Assembly (NCBI RefSeq): GCF_027622875.1
Contig: NZ_JAPZVP010000005.1
Location: forward strand, 87,339-151,338
Source of the DNA: Glycomyces luteolus
GTDB lineage: Bacteria > Actinomycetota > Actinomycetes > Mycobacteriales > Micromonosporaceae
Length of the DNA: 64,000 nucleotides
Direction: 5' to 3'
Part shown: positions 8,634-17,373 of the stretch, piece after piece
How positions within the stretch are numbered: the stretch's first letter is position 1
Layout: every line of letters begins with the position of its first letter
Program-made: the position numbers and the translations under genes
Notes under the pieces: generated by a model
What the model saw: only the letters and a program-made list of their open reading frames with translations
Told to the model about the DNA's origin: nothing
Database searches by the model: none

Positions 8634-8969
8634 ATGCTGGCGGTCATGGAGGAGCATCCGCTGGTCCGGGAGGTCTATCCCGAACTCGTCGCCGAGCTCG
8701 CCCGCCTCTTGGAGGCCGAGGGCGAGCGGTACCTGGCGATCCTGGCGCACGACCTCCGGCTCGTCGCCGAATGCGAGTGCAAGGACGACTTCTGCCAGAG
8801 CATCCGCACCGCTGAACACCCCGAGGGGGCTCCGTACGGGCCGGGGCACCGGAATGTCCTCCTCGATCCGGAGGAGGGCATGCTCGTTCTCGACGTCCTC
8901 GACGAGCGGATCGTCTACGTGGAGATCCTGTTCCGCCCGCCCATGGCCCGCCGGGACGTCAGCGGATGA
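8634..8969 (+). CDS. Small conserved hypothetical protein with CxCxDDxC motif
   Basis: A 111-residue acidic protein. The N-terminal half is helical (VREVYPELVAELARLLEAEG); a cysteine cluster ECECKDDFCQSI (~residues 49-60) precedes a beta-rich end (NVLLDPEEGMLVLDVLDERI). The cluster could bind a metal. ATG 8634 has GGGAGG about 10 nt upstream; ATG 8646 is the alternative. Similar short proteins are common in actinomycetes, but I know no function. Confidence 0.65.
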   Translation: MLAVMEEHPLVREVYPELVAELARLLEAEGERYLAILAHDLRLVAECECKDDFCQSIRTAEHPEGAPYGPGHRNVLLDPEEGMLVLDVLDERIVYVEILFRPPMARRDVSG

Positions 8970-9119
8970 GCAGCGTCTCGAGGTGGGCCCGGGGCTCATC
9001 GGCGACGTCGGGGTATTAGAGCCACCGCACTTGGAGGCCGTCCCCGAGCGCGACGCAGACCGCCTCGAGCCGCGACCGACCCGGTTTTTCACCTTCGGTC
9101 ACGGCCTGTCGTATCCCTT
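8959..9119 (-). pseudogene. Relic of a TetR-family regulator (C-terminal end only)
   Basis: On the minus strand one frame reads through ~53 codons resembling the last helices of TetR-type regulators: RLEAVCVALGDGLQVRWL, an in-frame TAA at 9016-9018 where a Tyr codon is expected, then YPDVADEPRAHLETLLIR and a stop. No DNA-binding domain remains upstream; the relic runs into the terminator of the subtilase gene. It overlaps the end of the neighbouring plus-strand gene by 11 nt. The call rests on remembered TetR C-termini. Confidence 0.5.
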
Positions 9120-9154
9120 GGGACGGCGGGCTTCCACGCGGACCCCGCCGTCCC
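9120..9154 (-). terminator. Terminator of the subtilase gene
   Basis: An 11-bp perfect stem (GGGACGGCGGG, 9120-9130, with 9144-9154) lies 4 nt after the stop codon of the minus-strand protease gene. Confidence 0.75.
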
Positions 9155-9157
9155 GCC

Positions 9158-11587
9158 TCACCGGGAGGCGTTCATCGGTGCGAGTGCGGCGTCGCCGTCG
9201 GCTTCGGCGATCGCGTTCGACGCGGCGAGCGCGAAGTCCTGGCGGAGGCCGTCCGAAGGGGCCGCGCCCGGGGCGTGCTGGGTGACCGAGACGCCGCGCA
9301 CGCGGACCGTGTACACGCCGTCTTCCGGTGCGGCGACGATGATCTGCTGGACGTTGTTGGTGACGCGCGTGGCCGGGTTGTCGTCCCAGTTGAGGAGCTC
9401 GCCCGCGGGCGTCTCGAGTTGGAGGTACAACTCGTTCACCAGGCCGCCGAGGCCTTCGAGGGACGGCGCGTCCGTCCACACGAGCGTGACCTTGAGCGGC
9501 TCGCCCGGGTCGTCGGGTTCGATCCGGTAGCGGCGGATCTCGCCGGTCGCCACCGCATCGGCGGGCGCGTCGGCGAAGCGACTGCGGGCGGCTCCGCCGA
9601 CCGCGCGGGTCACGTCGATGCGGCCGAAGCCGCTCACCGGGTTCGGGCCCGCGGGCACCTCGCCCGGGTACTGGCCGGGCATCGCGACCGCGCCGTTCAC
9701 CAAGAGCGCCTTCAGGAGCGCCGCCGACGGGCGGCGGCCCTCCTCGGTGTGGCCCTGCTCGACGAGATGCTGGCGCACCAGCGCCGCCGCGCCCGCGACG
9801 AGCGGTGTGGCCATGCTGGTGCCGCCGCTCCAGCAGTAGCGTTCGCGCAGCGGATGGCCCTCGGGCAGGCGGCCCCACAGCGGCTCGTCGTCTCCGGCGT
9901 ACACCGAGGTGAGCATGGACAGGACGTTCGTGCCCGGCGCGACCACGTCGGGTTTGATCCGCAGGTCGTCGGTGGGGCCGCGGGAGGAGAACGCGGCCAT
10001 GCCGTCGGCGTCGTCCGAGACGTGGCCGGCCGCGCCGAGCTTCTGATAGCGCCCGAGCTGGCTCCAGTTCCGGTCGATCCCGGGCGGCGGCTCGGAACCG
10101 CTCGGCCGCAGGTTCTCGCTGGCGCCCACGGTGAGGCAGTTCTTGGCGGTGCCGGGCGAGCCCATCGAGTCGGGATCGATCAGGCCGTCGTTGTCGGCGT
10201 CCGCGCCGTCGTTCCCGGCCGCGAAGAGCACCAGCATGTCCGGGTGCGTCCACATGAACTCGTCGACGGCCCGCGAGTTCTGCCCGTACTCCCCCGCGAC
10301 CGGCGCGCCCCACGAGTTGGTGTGGACGCGGGCGCCCGCCTCGTAGGCCTCGGCGAACAGCGCCCCGATGTCACCGGGGATCCCGTAGAGGCCGGATTCC
10401 GGTGGCGGCCAAGGGGACGTGAACGGCCGCAGGCCCGCCGCGGCGAGTTCGGCGCGGGTCTTCCACCGGATTTTTTGATTGACCGCCTGAAAGAAGAGAG
10501 TCGCTTCGGGGGCGATACCGGCGGGGACCGGTCCGGCTCCGGCCCGGCGGGCGGCCTCGCCGCTGCCGAGGACTGAACCGGTGACGTGCGTGCCGTGCCC
10601 GGAGTCCGTGTCGGCCGGGCCGTCGTCGTGGCCGGGCGGGTCGTTCGTGAAGGGCGCCAGGACTTCCCGGGTCGGCCACGAGGTGATCCCGGCGATCCGG
10701 CCGCGCACGTCCGGGTGCACGGTCTCGGGGTCGCCGTTGTCGAGCCCGGAGTCGGCCACGGCCACGATCTGCCCCGCGCCCGCGAGCGCGAGGCCGCCGA
10801 AGCGGTGGTCGGCGGGCACGCCCATGATCGCGGCGGCCTTGTCGTTGCTGGTCTGCGAGAACGCGTACGGCACGATCGCTTGGACGCCTTCGAGGTCGGC
10901 GAGTTCGGCGATCACCGAGCGCGGGACGCTCGCGACGAGGGACTTCGGGAGGGCCGTGAACACCGCGCCCCCGGCGGCCCGGATGCGCCTCGCGAGCGGA
11001 ACCGTGTCCTCGCCGGGGAAGACGGCGACCTCGATCATCTGCGGGCCGTCGTCGGCGAAGTCCTCGGGGTCGACCGCCGCGAGGTAGGCGGCGTCGAGGT
11101 CGCGGCGCGGCGCCGGATGGAGCTTCGGGGAGACCTTCATGGCCGGGCGGTAGGGGGTGACCTCCTCGACGCAGGACAGGGCCCGGATCCCTTCGGCGCG
11201 TTCGGGAAGGAACCCGGCGAGCAGGGTGAATCCGGAGAGGCTGCCGTGGAGTTCGGCCCCGGCTCCGGCGAGCTCGTCCAGCCAGGCGGCGGTGGGCGGC
11301 CCGATGAGCTTGACGAGGTAGTAGGCGGTGCGCCCGGGCTCGGGCGCGAGGGTGACGGCGGCCTGGGCGTCGAGGGCGGCGGCGAACTGGAAGCTGGCGC
11401 CCGCGGTCTGGACGGGCTGCTCGGGCAGGGGCGTGGTCTCGAGGCCCCGCGCGTCGAGGTCGCGGGCCTGGCGGGGCGTGCCGGTGACGAGGAGCTGGTC
11501 GGGGTATTCGGCGAGGACTTCGACGCCGGTCTCGAGGACGGTGTCGCGGTCGGCGGTGCTGCGAAGGGTCACAAGGAGTCTGGACAT
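9158..11587 (-). CDS. S8 family serine peptidase (subtilase, KP-43-like)
   Basis: 809 residues. The subtilisin catalytic triad is complete: Asp279 (VAVADSGLD), His331 (DSGHGTHVTG) and Ser591 (SGGTSMATP), with oxyanion-type HTNSWG in between. About 250 residues precede the catalytic domain, and a ~150-residue beta-rich C-terminal domain follows (LKVTLVWTDAPS ... YTVRVRGVSV), as in KP-43-type subtilases. Unusually, no signal peptide is visible: the protein starts MSRLLVTLRSTADRDTVL, and the start is supported by GAAGAAGG 6 nt upstream. It may act inside the cell or leave by another route. Confidence 0.88.
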   Translation of the reverse strand: MSRLLVTLRSTADRDTVLETGVEVLAEYPDQLLVTGTPRQARDLDARGLETTPLPEQPVQTAGASFQFAAALDAQAAVTLAPEPGRTAYYLVKLIGPPTAAWLDELAGAGAELHGSLSGFTLLAGFLPERAEGIRALSCVEEVTPYRPAMKVSPKLHPAPRRDLDAAYLAAVDPEDFADDGPQMIEVAVFPGEDTVPLARRIRAAGGAVFTALPKSLVASVPRSVIAELADLEGVQAIVPYAFSQTSNDKAAAIMGVPADHRFGGLALAGAGQIVAVADSGLDNGDPETVHPDVRGRIAGITSWPTREVLAPFTNDPPGHDDGPADTDSGHGTHVTGSVLGSGEAARRAGAGPVPAGIAPEATLFFQAVNQKIRWKTRAELAAAGLRPFTSPWPPPESGLYGIPGDIGALFAEAYEAGARVHTNSWGAPVAGEYGQNSRAVDEFMWTHPDMLVLFAAGNDGADADNDGLIDPDSMGSPGTAKNCLTVGASENLRPSGSEPPPGIDRNWSQLGRYQKLGAAGHVSDDADGMAAFSSRGPTDDLRIKPDVVAPGTNVLSMLTSVYAGDDEPLWGRLPEGHPLRERYCWSGGTSMATPLVAGAAALVRQHLVEQGHTEEGRRPSAALLKALLVNGAVAMPGQYPGEVPAGPNPVSGFGRIDVTRAVGGAARSRFADAPADAVATGEIRRYRIEPDDPGEPLKVTLVWTDAPSLEGLGGLVNELYLQLETPAGELLNWDDNPATRVTNNVQQIIVAAPEDGVYTVRVRGVSVTQHAPGAAPSDGLRQDFALAASNAIAEADGDAALAPMNASR

Positions 11588-11679
11588 GGCGGCCTTCTTC
11601 GGAGGGGGTCGGCCGTCCTATCGGGGCACGGCCACTCTCCAGGCTACGCCCCGATCACGGTGCGTAGGGTCCCGTGGAT

Positions 11680-12900
11680 TCAGGCGGTCGCGGGCACCGG
11701 TTCCCGCTGCGTTGCAGGGCGGGCGGGACTCCGGTCGGTGTGCAGGAGGATCGCGCCTCCGATGAGGACCGCGGCGGCAAGCGCCGTCCAGAGCTGCCAT
11801 GTGCCGGCGTCGAGGAGGAGGCCGAGGAGCATCGGGGCGAGGGTGCGGCAGAGGGACCACGAGAGCTGGTAGGTCGAGAGGTAGCGGCCGCGCAGGTGGT
11901 CCGGTGCGCTGTGGACGGCGAGGCTTTCGGCCGGTGCCGAGTGGATGAGTTCGCCCGCGGTGTAGACGACGGCGACGGCGAGGACCGCGATGACCGCGGT
12001 GGTGCCGTCGAGCGCGGGCAGGAAGGCGAAGGCCGCGAAGGAGAGTGCGAAGACGGCGGTGCCGAGGGCGGCGCCGCGCCCGCGTCGGATCCGGGCCATC
12101 AGGCGGGCGACCGGGACGCCGAGCCCGGCGACGAGCGCGGTGTTGACGGCGAAGACGATGCCCGCCATGGCGTCGGGGAGGTCGGCGTCGCGGGTGAGGA
12201 ACACCGGCATGGCGATCGCCTGCGCCGTGTAGCCGAAGCCGATGAGGAAGTTCGCGAACGTGAGCCGGCGGTAGCGGCGGTCGGCGAGGACGGTGCGGTA
12301 GCCGCCGTCGGCTTGCACAGGCCTGCGCGTATTGGTCGCCCGCAGGGGAATGCGGACGACGAGCAGGGCCGCCGTGGCGAAGGCCCCGGCGAGCGCCAGC
12401 GCGGCCGCGAGGTAGCCGCCGCTGCCGAGGGCGAGCATGGCGGCTGCGGCGAGGGCGCCGAACCCCATGCCGCCGTTGCGGAGGCTGCGGTTCCAGGCGA
12501 GGAGGCGGTCGCGTTCGGCGCCGTCGGCCATGTCGCCGATGAGGGACTGCTGGCCCGGCGCGGAGGCCCACATGGCGACGGCGACGGCGAGTGCCACGGC
12601 GAGGAAGGCCGGGTAGGTGGTGGCGAAGGGGTAGAGCGCGAAGGCGACGGCGCGGAGCGCGAGTGCGCCGGTGTAGACGCGTTTGCCGCCGTGGCGGTCG
12701 ATGAGGACGCCGACGGCGGGCATCGCGGCGAGGGCGCCGAGTCCGGCGACGGTGAGGCCGGTGCCGATCGCGGTGAGGGACTGGCCCGTGAGGTGGTGGA
12801 CGAACAGCATGGTGAGGGGCACGTAGATGCCGTTGCCGACGGCGTCTACGAAGCTGGCGGCGATGAAGCGGCGGCGGGCGGGGGCAGAGGGGCGGTTCAT
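11680..12900 (-). CDS. MFS transporter
   Basis: 406 residues with ~12 hydrophobic segments and the loop 2-3 motif GVLIDRHGGKRVY typical of the major facilitator superfamily drug-efflux class. It follows the thioredoxin-fold gene by 25 nt in the same orientation, so the two are probably one transcript under the divergent MarR regulator. Export of a toxic or electrophilic compound would fit this setting (inference). Confidence 0.86.
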   Translation of the reverse strand: MNRPSAPARRRFIAASFVDAVGNGIYVPLTMLFVHHLTGQSLTAIGTGLTVAGLGALAAMPAVGVLIDRHGGKRVYTGALALRAVAFALYPFATTYPAFLAVALAVAVAMWASAPGQQSLIGDMADGAERDRLLAWNRSLRNGGMGFGALAAAAMLALGSGGYLAAALALAGAFATAALLVVRIPLRATNTRRPVQADGGYRTVLADRRYRRLTFANFLIGFGYTAQAIAMPVFLTRDADLPDAMAGIVFAVNTALVAGLGVPVARLMARIRRGRGAALGTAVFALSFAAFAFLPALDGTTAVIAVLAVAVVYTAGELIHSAPAESLAVHSAPDHLRGRYLSTYQLSWSLCRTLAPMLLGLLLDAGTWQLWTALAAAVLIGGAILLHTDRSPARPATQREPVPATA

Positions 12901-12925
12901 GGGGTCCTCGTTCGGTCGGCGGTGT

Positions 12926-13540
12926 TCAGGAGGGGTCGAGCGGTCCGCGGCGGCGTTTGAGTTCGGCGAAGGCGGGCACGGCCGCGAGGGTGCGGACGGC
13001 GTCGAAGAGGCGCGCGGCGGGCTCGCCTTTGGGGATGGCGGTGAGGACGGGTCCGAAGTGGCCGATACCGTCGATGACGGTGAGGGGCGTGCCGGCTTCC
13101 TCGCCGGCGGCGTCCTGGCCGCGCTGGTGGCTCGTGCGCAGCGCCGTGTCGAACGTGTCGGTGTGCGCGGCGTCCGCGAGGTCCGCGGGCAGGCCGGTCG
13201 CGGTGAGGGCGGCGGCGATGACGCGGTGGTAGTCCTTGTCGCGGTCGCGGTGGATGCGGGTGCCGAGGGCGGTGTAGAGGTCGCGGAGGACGGCGGTGCC
13301 GTGCCGCTGCTCGGCGGCGGCGCAGACGCGGGCGGGGCCCCAGGCGCGGTCGTTGAACTTGCGGTACCAGGGTTCGAGTTCGCGGTGCTCGTTGAGGACC
13401 GCGAGGCTCATGATCCGGAAGCGGAGGTCGATCGGGCGGTGGGATTCGACTTCGATGAGCCAGCGCGAGGTGATCCATGCGAAGGGGCAGGCGGGGTCGA
13501 AGTAGCAGTCGACGGCGGTCGTAGCGGTTTTATCTTCCAT
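12926..13540 (-). CDS. DsbA-family thioredoxin-fold protein (mycothiol nitroreductase-like)
   Basis: 204 residues. FDPACPFAWITSRW near the N-terminus matches the active-site region of the actinobacterial mycothiol-dependent nitroreductase/DsbA group, but the second cysteine of C-x-x-C is alanine here, so a monothiol mechanism is implied. The final ~80 residues complete the fold (GPVLTAIPKGEPAARLFDAV). I chose ATG 13540 because a TAGTAT -10 box lies exactly 7 nt upstream, giving a leaderless mRNA; ATG 13549 and longer starts would lie in the operator. Confidence 0.75.
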   Translation of the reverse strand: MEDKTATTAVDCYFDPACPFAWITSRWLIEVESHRPIDLRFRIMSLAVLNEHRELEPWYRKFNDRAWGPARVCAAAEQRHGTAVLRDLYTALGTRIHRDRDKDYHRVIAAALTATGLPADLADAAHTDTFDTALRTSHQRGQDAAGEEAGTPLTVIDGIGHFGPVLTAIPKGEPAARLFDAVRTLAAVPAFAELKRRRGPLDPS

Positions 13541-13569
13541 GGAAGACATACTATCTTCCGTGGAAGATA
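13531..13569. promoter_or_regulatory. Tandem MarR-type operators with divergent leaderless promoters
   Basis: Two palindromes, TCTTCCATGGAAGA (13533-13546, perfect) and ATCTTCCGTGGAAGAT (13553-13568), have centres 21 bp apart, two helical turns. A plus-strand TATAAT (13568-13573) and a minus-strand TAGTAT (13553-13548) each lie 7 nt before an ATG. Bound regulator would block both promoters at once. Confidence 0.75.
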
Positions 13570-13580
13570 TAATGCAAGGC

Positions 13581-14084
13581 ATGGATGCGGAAGCGACGGC
13601 CGACACGGTCGGACACATGGTCGGGCAGTGGGGGCGCGAGCGCCCGGACTTCGACGCCTCACCGATGCTCGTGGTGGGCAGGGTGCTTCACCTGGCGAAC
13701 CGGTGGGACCGGTCCCTGCGGGGGCCCTTCGCCGAAGCGGGCCTCGCCAACGGGGACTTCGACGTGCTCGCGGCCTTGCGGCGGTCGGGCGAGCCTTATG
13801 CGCTATCGGCGGGCGAGCTGAGCCGGACCGTGCTGGTGACGACCGGCGCGATCACGAAGCGGGTGGACCGCCTGGAGGCGGGCGGATGGGTGACGCGATC
13901 GGTGACCGAAGAGGACTCGCGGGGCCGGAGGATCACGCTGACCGAAACGGGCCGGCGGCTCACCGAGGCGCTCATGGAAGTCCACCTGCAGAACCAGCGC
14001 AAGCTCATCGAGGTCCTGACAGCGAAGGAGCGGGCGGAGCTGGGTGCGTTGCTGGCGAAACTCGGGGCCGCGCTCGACGAATGA
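13581..14084 (+). CDS. MarR-family transcriptional regulator
   Basis: 167 residues with the MarR winged helix: LANRWDRSLRGPFAEAGLAN, then LSAGELSRTVLVTTGAITKRVDRLE (recognition helix) and the wing VTEEDSRGRRITLTETG. It is divergent from the thioredoxin-fold/MFS pair and probably represses both directions through the paired palindromes upstream. I chose ATG 13581 because it lies 7 nt after a perfect TATAAT; in-frame ATGs at 13572 and 13539 exist. Confidence 0.85.
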   Translation: MDAEATADTVGHMVGQWGRERPDFDASPMLVVGRVLHLANRWDRSLRGPFAEAGLANGDFDVLAALRRSGEPYALSAGELSRTVLVTTGAITKRVDRLEAGGWVTRSVTEEDSRGRRITLTETGRRLTEALMEVHLQNQRKLIEVLTAKERAELGALLAKLGAALDE

Positions 14085-14122
14085 GTCCCGGCCGGGCCTG
14101 GACGGGCCCGGCCGGGATGCGG

Positions 14123-14974
14123 TCAAGCGGTGGCCCAGGCACCTTCGGCCGCGGTGCGCTTGGCCCAGTCGGCGAAGGCGACCGGCTTGCGGCCGAGGAC
14201 CTGCTCGACACCGTCGGCGACGTCACCGATCTTGCCTTCGCGCATGACGCGGTACATGACGTCGAGGAAGAACACGAGGTCCTCGGGGAGCTGCTCGGCG
14301 CGCAGCGCGGCCGCGTAGTCCTCGGGGCTCACGTCCTGGAACACGATGTCCCGGCCGGTGGCCTCCGCGATCGCTTCGACCGCTGCGGCCTCACGTCCTG
14401 GAACACGATGTCCCGGCCGGTGGCCTCCGCGATCGCTTCGACCGCTGCGGCGAAGGTGAGCGATTCAGGGCCGCTCCTGCACATCGATGAACGGCTCCAC
14501 AGTGTCTTCCACCGGCAGGCGGAGCTCGCCGGCGAGGATCGCCTCGAGCATGTCCCCCTCACTGAAGTTCTGGTTGAAGTTGTTGGCCTGCAGCACAGTC
14601 CACTCAAGCCCTGAGGCCATCGCGGCCTCCTGGGCCGCGTACATCCCGATCGCCTCGGGTTCGGCGCCCGCCGCTTCGGCGAGCACTTCGATGCGTCGGC
14701 CGGACTGGGCGACCAAGCGGCGCACCCCGGCCTCCGCCGCAGCTGCCGCGATCGCCACTGCCGGGAACGGCTCGTCCGGCGGAATCAGGTAGGCGGCGGT
14801 TACGTCTTCGAAGGCTGCCGCCCACGTCGACTCGTCGTGCCAGTCGAAGCGGATCTCGGTGCTCCGCGAGACTGCGCGGACACTGTGCCCGGCTTCATGA
14901 AGCTGCGCGGTGAGGCGGCGGCCGACCTTGCCGGTCGCGCCGGTGACCAGGATGATGTCGTTCTCTTTGCTCAT
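14123..14974 (-). pseudogene. Broken NmrA/SDR-type NAD(P)-binding gene
   Basis: The N-terminal part (14974 to ~14475) reads MSKENDIILVTGATGKVGRRL, a Rossmann G-x-x-G-x-x-G start, and continues to EPFIDVQ, where an out-of-frame deletion of about 25-30 codons joins it to GPESLTFAAAVEAI in another frame and stops it at 14465. A 62-bp tandem duplication (14329-14452) then shifts the frame again before the C-terminal piece FQDVSPEDYAAALRAEQ (14344-14123). The intact family member would be ~290 residues. Two independent lesions make a sequencing slip unlikely as the sole cause. Confidence 0.8.
14329..14452. repeat. Exact 62-bp tandem duplication inside the NmrA-type gene
   Basis: Copy 1 at 14329-14390 and copy 2 at 14391-14452 are identical over all 62 bases, directly abutting. 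62 is not a multiple of three, so the duplication is a frameshift. Identity suggests a recent event. Confidence 0.95.
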
Positions 14975-15646
14975 GTCCCCCAGTCAAGTCGACCAGGGAC
15001 CCGGCGCCCATCGCTGAGACGCCACGATCCATGTGCGTTCGTCTACCTTTCCTTCAATCGCGACGGAACTCTGTAGATGGTGCGTGCCTTGCGCAATCAG
15101 CTCTGCTGCCCGGTCATCTCATGCCCGACCAGACCTCCGCTGCGCTCAGGGCTTGCTCGCCTGGCGTGTGCCTCGTTCGGAGCACTGCCGCTGGTCGAGG
15201 TGATCCCGGCCAGCGATCTCCCGCCCAGTACGGCCCGGTGAGGAGCCGTAGTCAGCTGCGGAACGCGATAGCACGATGAGGATGAGATCGGACGCCTCCA
15301 TGTGGAGGAGAACCCTGGCTTACCGGGTCGTCGCCTCGGAATCAGTCCGGTTTGCGAGAGGCCAGAGGCTTGGCTTAGTCTGCTTGCACCTACTCAACAC
15401 CTGTACGTTTTCCCTGTCCTTGTACGTACCTCAAGTATCCGTCGCGCAGGGTCGAGCGTCATCCCCCGCAACGGTGGAAGCCACTCACGTTCTCGCACCG
15501 GCCACGTTGCACCGCAAGGAGACACGCCCCCGGTCAAGAGGGCCACCGCCGCCAGGTCCCGAAGCCGACCCGAGGACCGCCTCCACCCCGCCCCCCGTCG
15601 CCGCCTCTTCGTCGTTGCCCGCCGTAACCCGGCCTAGAGTCCACCC
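14975..15646. other. Gene-less 672-bp interval
   Basis: No frame on either strand shows the codon bias or motifs of a gene here, and base composition is less GC-rich than around it. The first 20 bases may hold the promoter of the broken NmrA gene. I see no tRNA, transposase remnant or clear repeat. It may be decayed DNA left by the same events that damaged the neighbouring gene. Confidence 0.6.
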
Positions 15647-16234
15647 TCAGGCGGTCCATTCAGGGTCGCGGCCGAGGTAGCGCAGGAGGGCCGCGACCGC
15701 GTCGTCGCCGGGCTGGGGCTCGAGCGCGGGAGCGTAGGCGCCCCACGCGCGCAGCGGTTCGACGATCTGCTTGGCGGCGATGAGGATCGCGCCAGCGGCG
15801 TCCTCACCGAGCGGTTGGCCCTGGCCGGTGGCCTTGGCGATGTCCCAGGCGTGGACCGCCGCGTCGAGGGCGCAGGCGCCCACGCCGGTCACCGCGTCGA
15901 GCGTGTTCGGCGGCACCGGGACCGGCACGGCCGCGGCGTCGTCCGCGACGCTCGCCCAAGCCTCGGCGGCGGCCTCGGTCGCGGCCGTGAGGTGCGCGAC
16001 GGGGTTGACGAGGAGCGTGCCAGAAGGAGCGAACGGGTTGTCGGCCGGGCCCTCGCCGCCGGTGAGCGCGGCGGCGTAGGCGAGCTGGTCCCCCGCGGCG
16101 TGCTGGAGCACCTGGGTGACGGTCCACTGGTCGCAGGGGGTGGGCAGCTGCCACTGGTCGTCGCCGACGCCCTTGACGGCGTTGAGGAGTGCCTCGTGGG
16201 CTTCGGCGAGGAGGGGCCAAGCGGTCGTGGTCAT
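15647..16234 (-). CDS. TIGR03086-type DinB/mycothiol-dependent family protein
   Basis: 195 residues of the four-helix DinB fold: WPLLAEAHEALLNAVKGV, the LPTPCDQWTVTQVLQHAAGD block and AALDAAVHAWDIAKATG, whose histidines are the likely metal ligands. Relatives include mycothiol-dependent maleylpyruvate isomerase, so a thiol-transfer role is possible but not shown. ATG 16234 is preceded by GGAG at 6 nt. It lies 70 nt downstream of the WYL regulator in the same orientation. Confidence 0.8.
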   Translation of the reverse strand: MTTTAWPLLAEAHEALLNAVKGVGDDQWQLPTPCDQWTVTQVLQHAAGDQLAYAAALTGGEGPADNPFAPSGTLLVNPVAHLTAATEAAAEAWASVADDAAAVPVPVPPNTLDAVTGVGACALDAAVHAWDIAKATGQGQPLGEDAAGAILIAAKQIVEPLRAWGAYAPALEPQPGDDAVAALLRYLGRDPEWTA

Positions 16235-16296
16235 GTCATGCTCCGTTGCGGTGTCTGCGGTAGCTATCGCTTCCGACACCACCATCATAGCAGAAC

Positions 16297-16311
16297 GGAA
16301 TACTTTATTCC
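16297..16311. promoter_or_regulatory. GGAATA-N3-TATTCC inverted repeat
   Basis: A 6-bp inverted repeat in an AT-rich patch between the WYL and TIGR03086 genes overlaps the WYL stop codon. It could be an operator for a separate TIGR03086 promoter; the evidence is only its symmetry and AT-richness. Confidence 0.3.
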
Positions 16312-17288
16312 ATTACTTTTTTCGATGTTCTCGGATCGAGCCCCGCGGCCTCGGTGTACCGGGAGGCGAGGTCCTGGAGATGATCGCGGAGTGCTTGCGG
16401 GGCTTCGACGCTGAACGGCAGATCGAGCCCGGTGATGTAGTTCGTGAGGTCCCGCAAGGAGTCGCTGCCCGTGCGCCACAAGCACTCCGCATCGCCCGCG
16501 GGTTCGAGGAGGCCGCTGCCCGGCGGGAGCATCGCCGCGACCTGCTCGACCGGCGCCCGCAGGCGGATCACGGCCTGGTGGCGCCAGGCCGAGTGCCCGA
16601 GGCCGCGCAGGACGTGGGCGACCGCCTCCTCCGGCGGCTCCTTCGGGGTGAACCTGGGGCCGTTGGGAATCCGCGGGCTGACGCGGTCGGCGCGGAAGGT
16701 GCGCCAGTCGCCGCGGTCCACGTCCCAGGCCAGGAGGTACCAGCGCCGCTCGGTGTAGACGAGCCGGTGCGGTTCGACCCGGCGACGCGTCTCCTGCCCC
16801 GCGCGGTCGCGGTAGTCGAAGCGCAGCTGCTCGTGCCGGTACACCGCCTCGGCGATCAGCGTGAGCACCGGAGCATCCACAGTGGGTCCCGCTCCCGCCG
16901 CCGACGCGGTCGCCGAGATGAGCATGTCGATCCGGCGGCGCAGCCGCGACGGCAACGTCTGCTCGAGTTTCGCCAGCGCCCGCAGCGAGGTCTCCTCGAT
17001 CCCGGCCACCGAGCCGGAGGCCGCGGCACGCAGGCCGACGGCGACCGCCACCGCTTCCTCGTCGTCGAGCAGCAGGGGCGGCATGGCGTTCCCGGCCTCC
17101 AGGCGGTAGCCGCCGGCGCTGCCGGTCGTGGAGTGCACGCGGTAGCCGAGCTGGCGGAGGCGGTCGATGTCGCTGCGCACGGTGCGGGTCGAGACGCCGA
17201 GGCGTTCGGCGAGCGCCGCGCCGCTCCAGTCGCGCTGAGACTGCAGGAGGGCGAGGACCCGGAGCAGGCGCGCGGAGGTCTCCAACAT
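16305..17288 (-). CDS. WYL-domain transcriptional regulator (HTH_11)
   Basis: 327 residues: N-terminal winged helix (LLRVLALLQSQRDWSGAALA, VSTRTVRSDIDRLRQLGY), then a WYL domain (LRFDYRDRAGQ, EPHRLVYTERRWYLLAWDV, FRADRVS) and a C-terminal WCX region. WYL domains sense ligands or nucleic acid. I chose ATG 17288 because the helix-turn-helix begins at once; an upstream reading to 17441 would cover the divergent VOC promoter. It probably controls the divergent VOC/YdeI pair. Confidence 0.85.
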   Translation of the reverse strand: MLETSARLLRVLALLQSQRDWSGAALAERLGVSTRTVRSDIDRLRQLGYRVHSTTGSAGGYRLEAGNAMPPLLLDDEEAVAVAVGLRAAASGSVAGIEETSLRALAKLEQTLPSRLRRRIDMLISATASAAGAGPTVDAPVLTLIAEAVYRHEQLRFDYRDRAGQETRRRVEPHRLVYTERRWYLLAWDVDRGDWRTFRADRVSPRIPNGPRFTPKEPPEEAVAHVLRGLGHSAWRHQAVIRLRAPVEQVAAMLPPGSGLLEPAGDAECLWRTGSDSLRDLTNYITGLDLPFSVEAPQALRDHLQDLASRYTEAAGLDPRTSKKVME

Positions 17289-17373
17289 TTCCCGATTCTC
17301 GCACGCATTGAGGAAGCGAATCTTCCGCAATGGGCCATAGCTTGGACTCAACAACCAACGAAGGGGTACGCAC

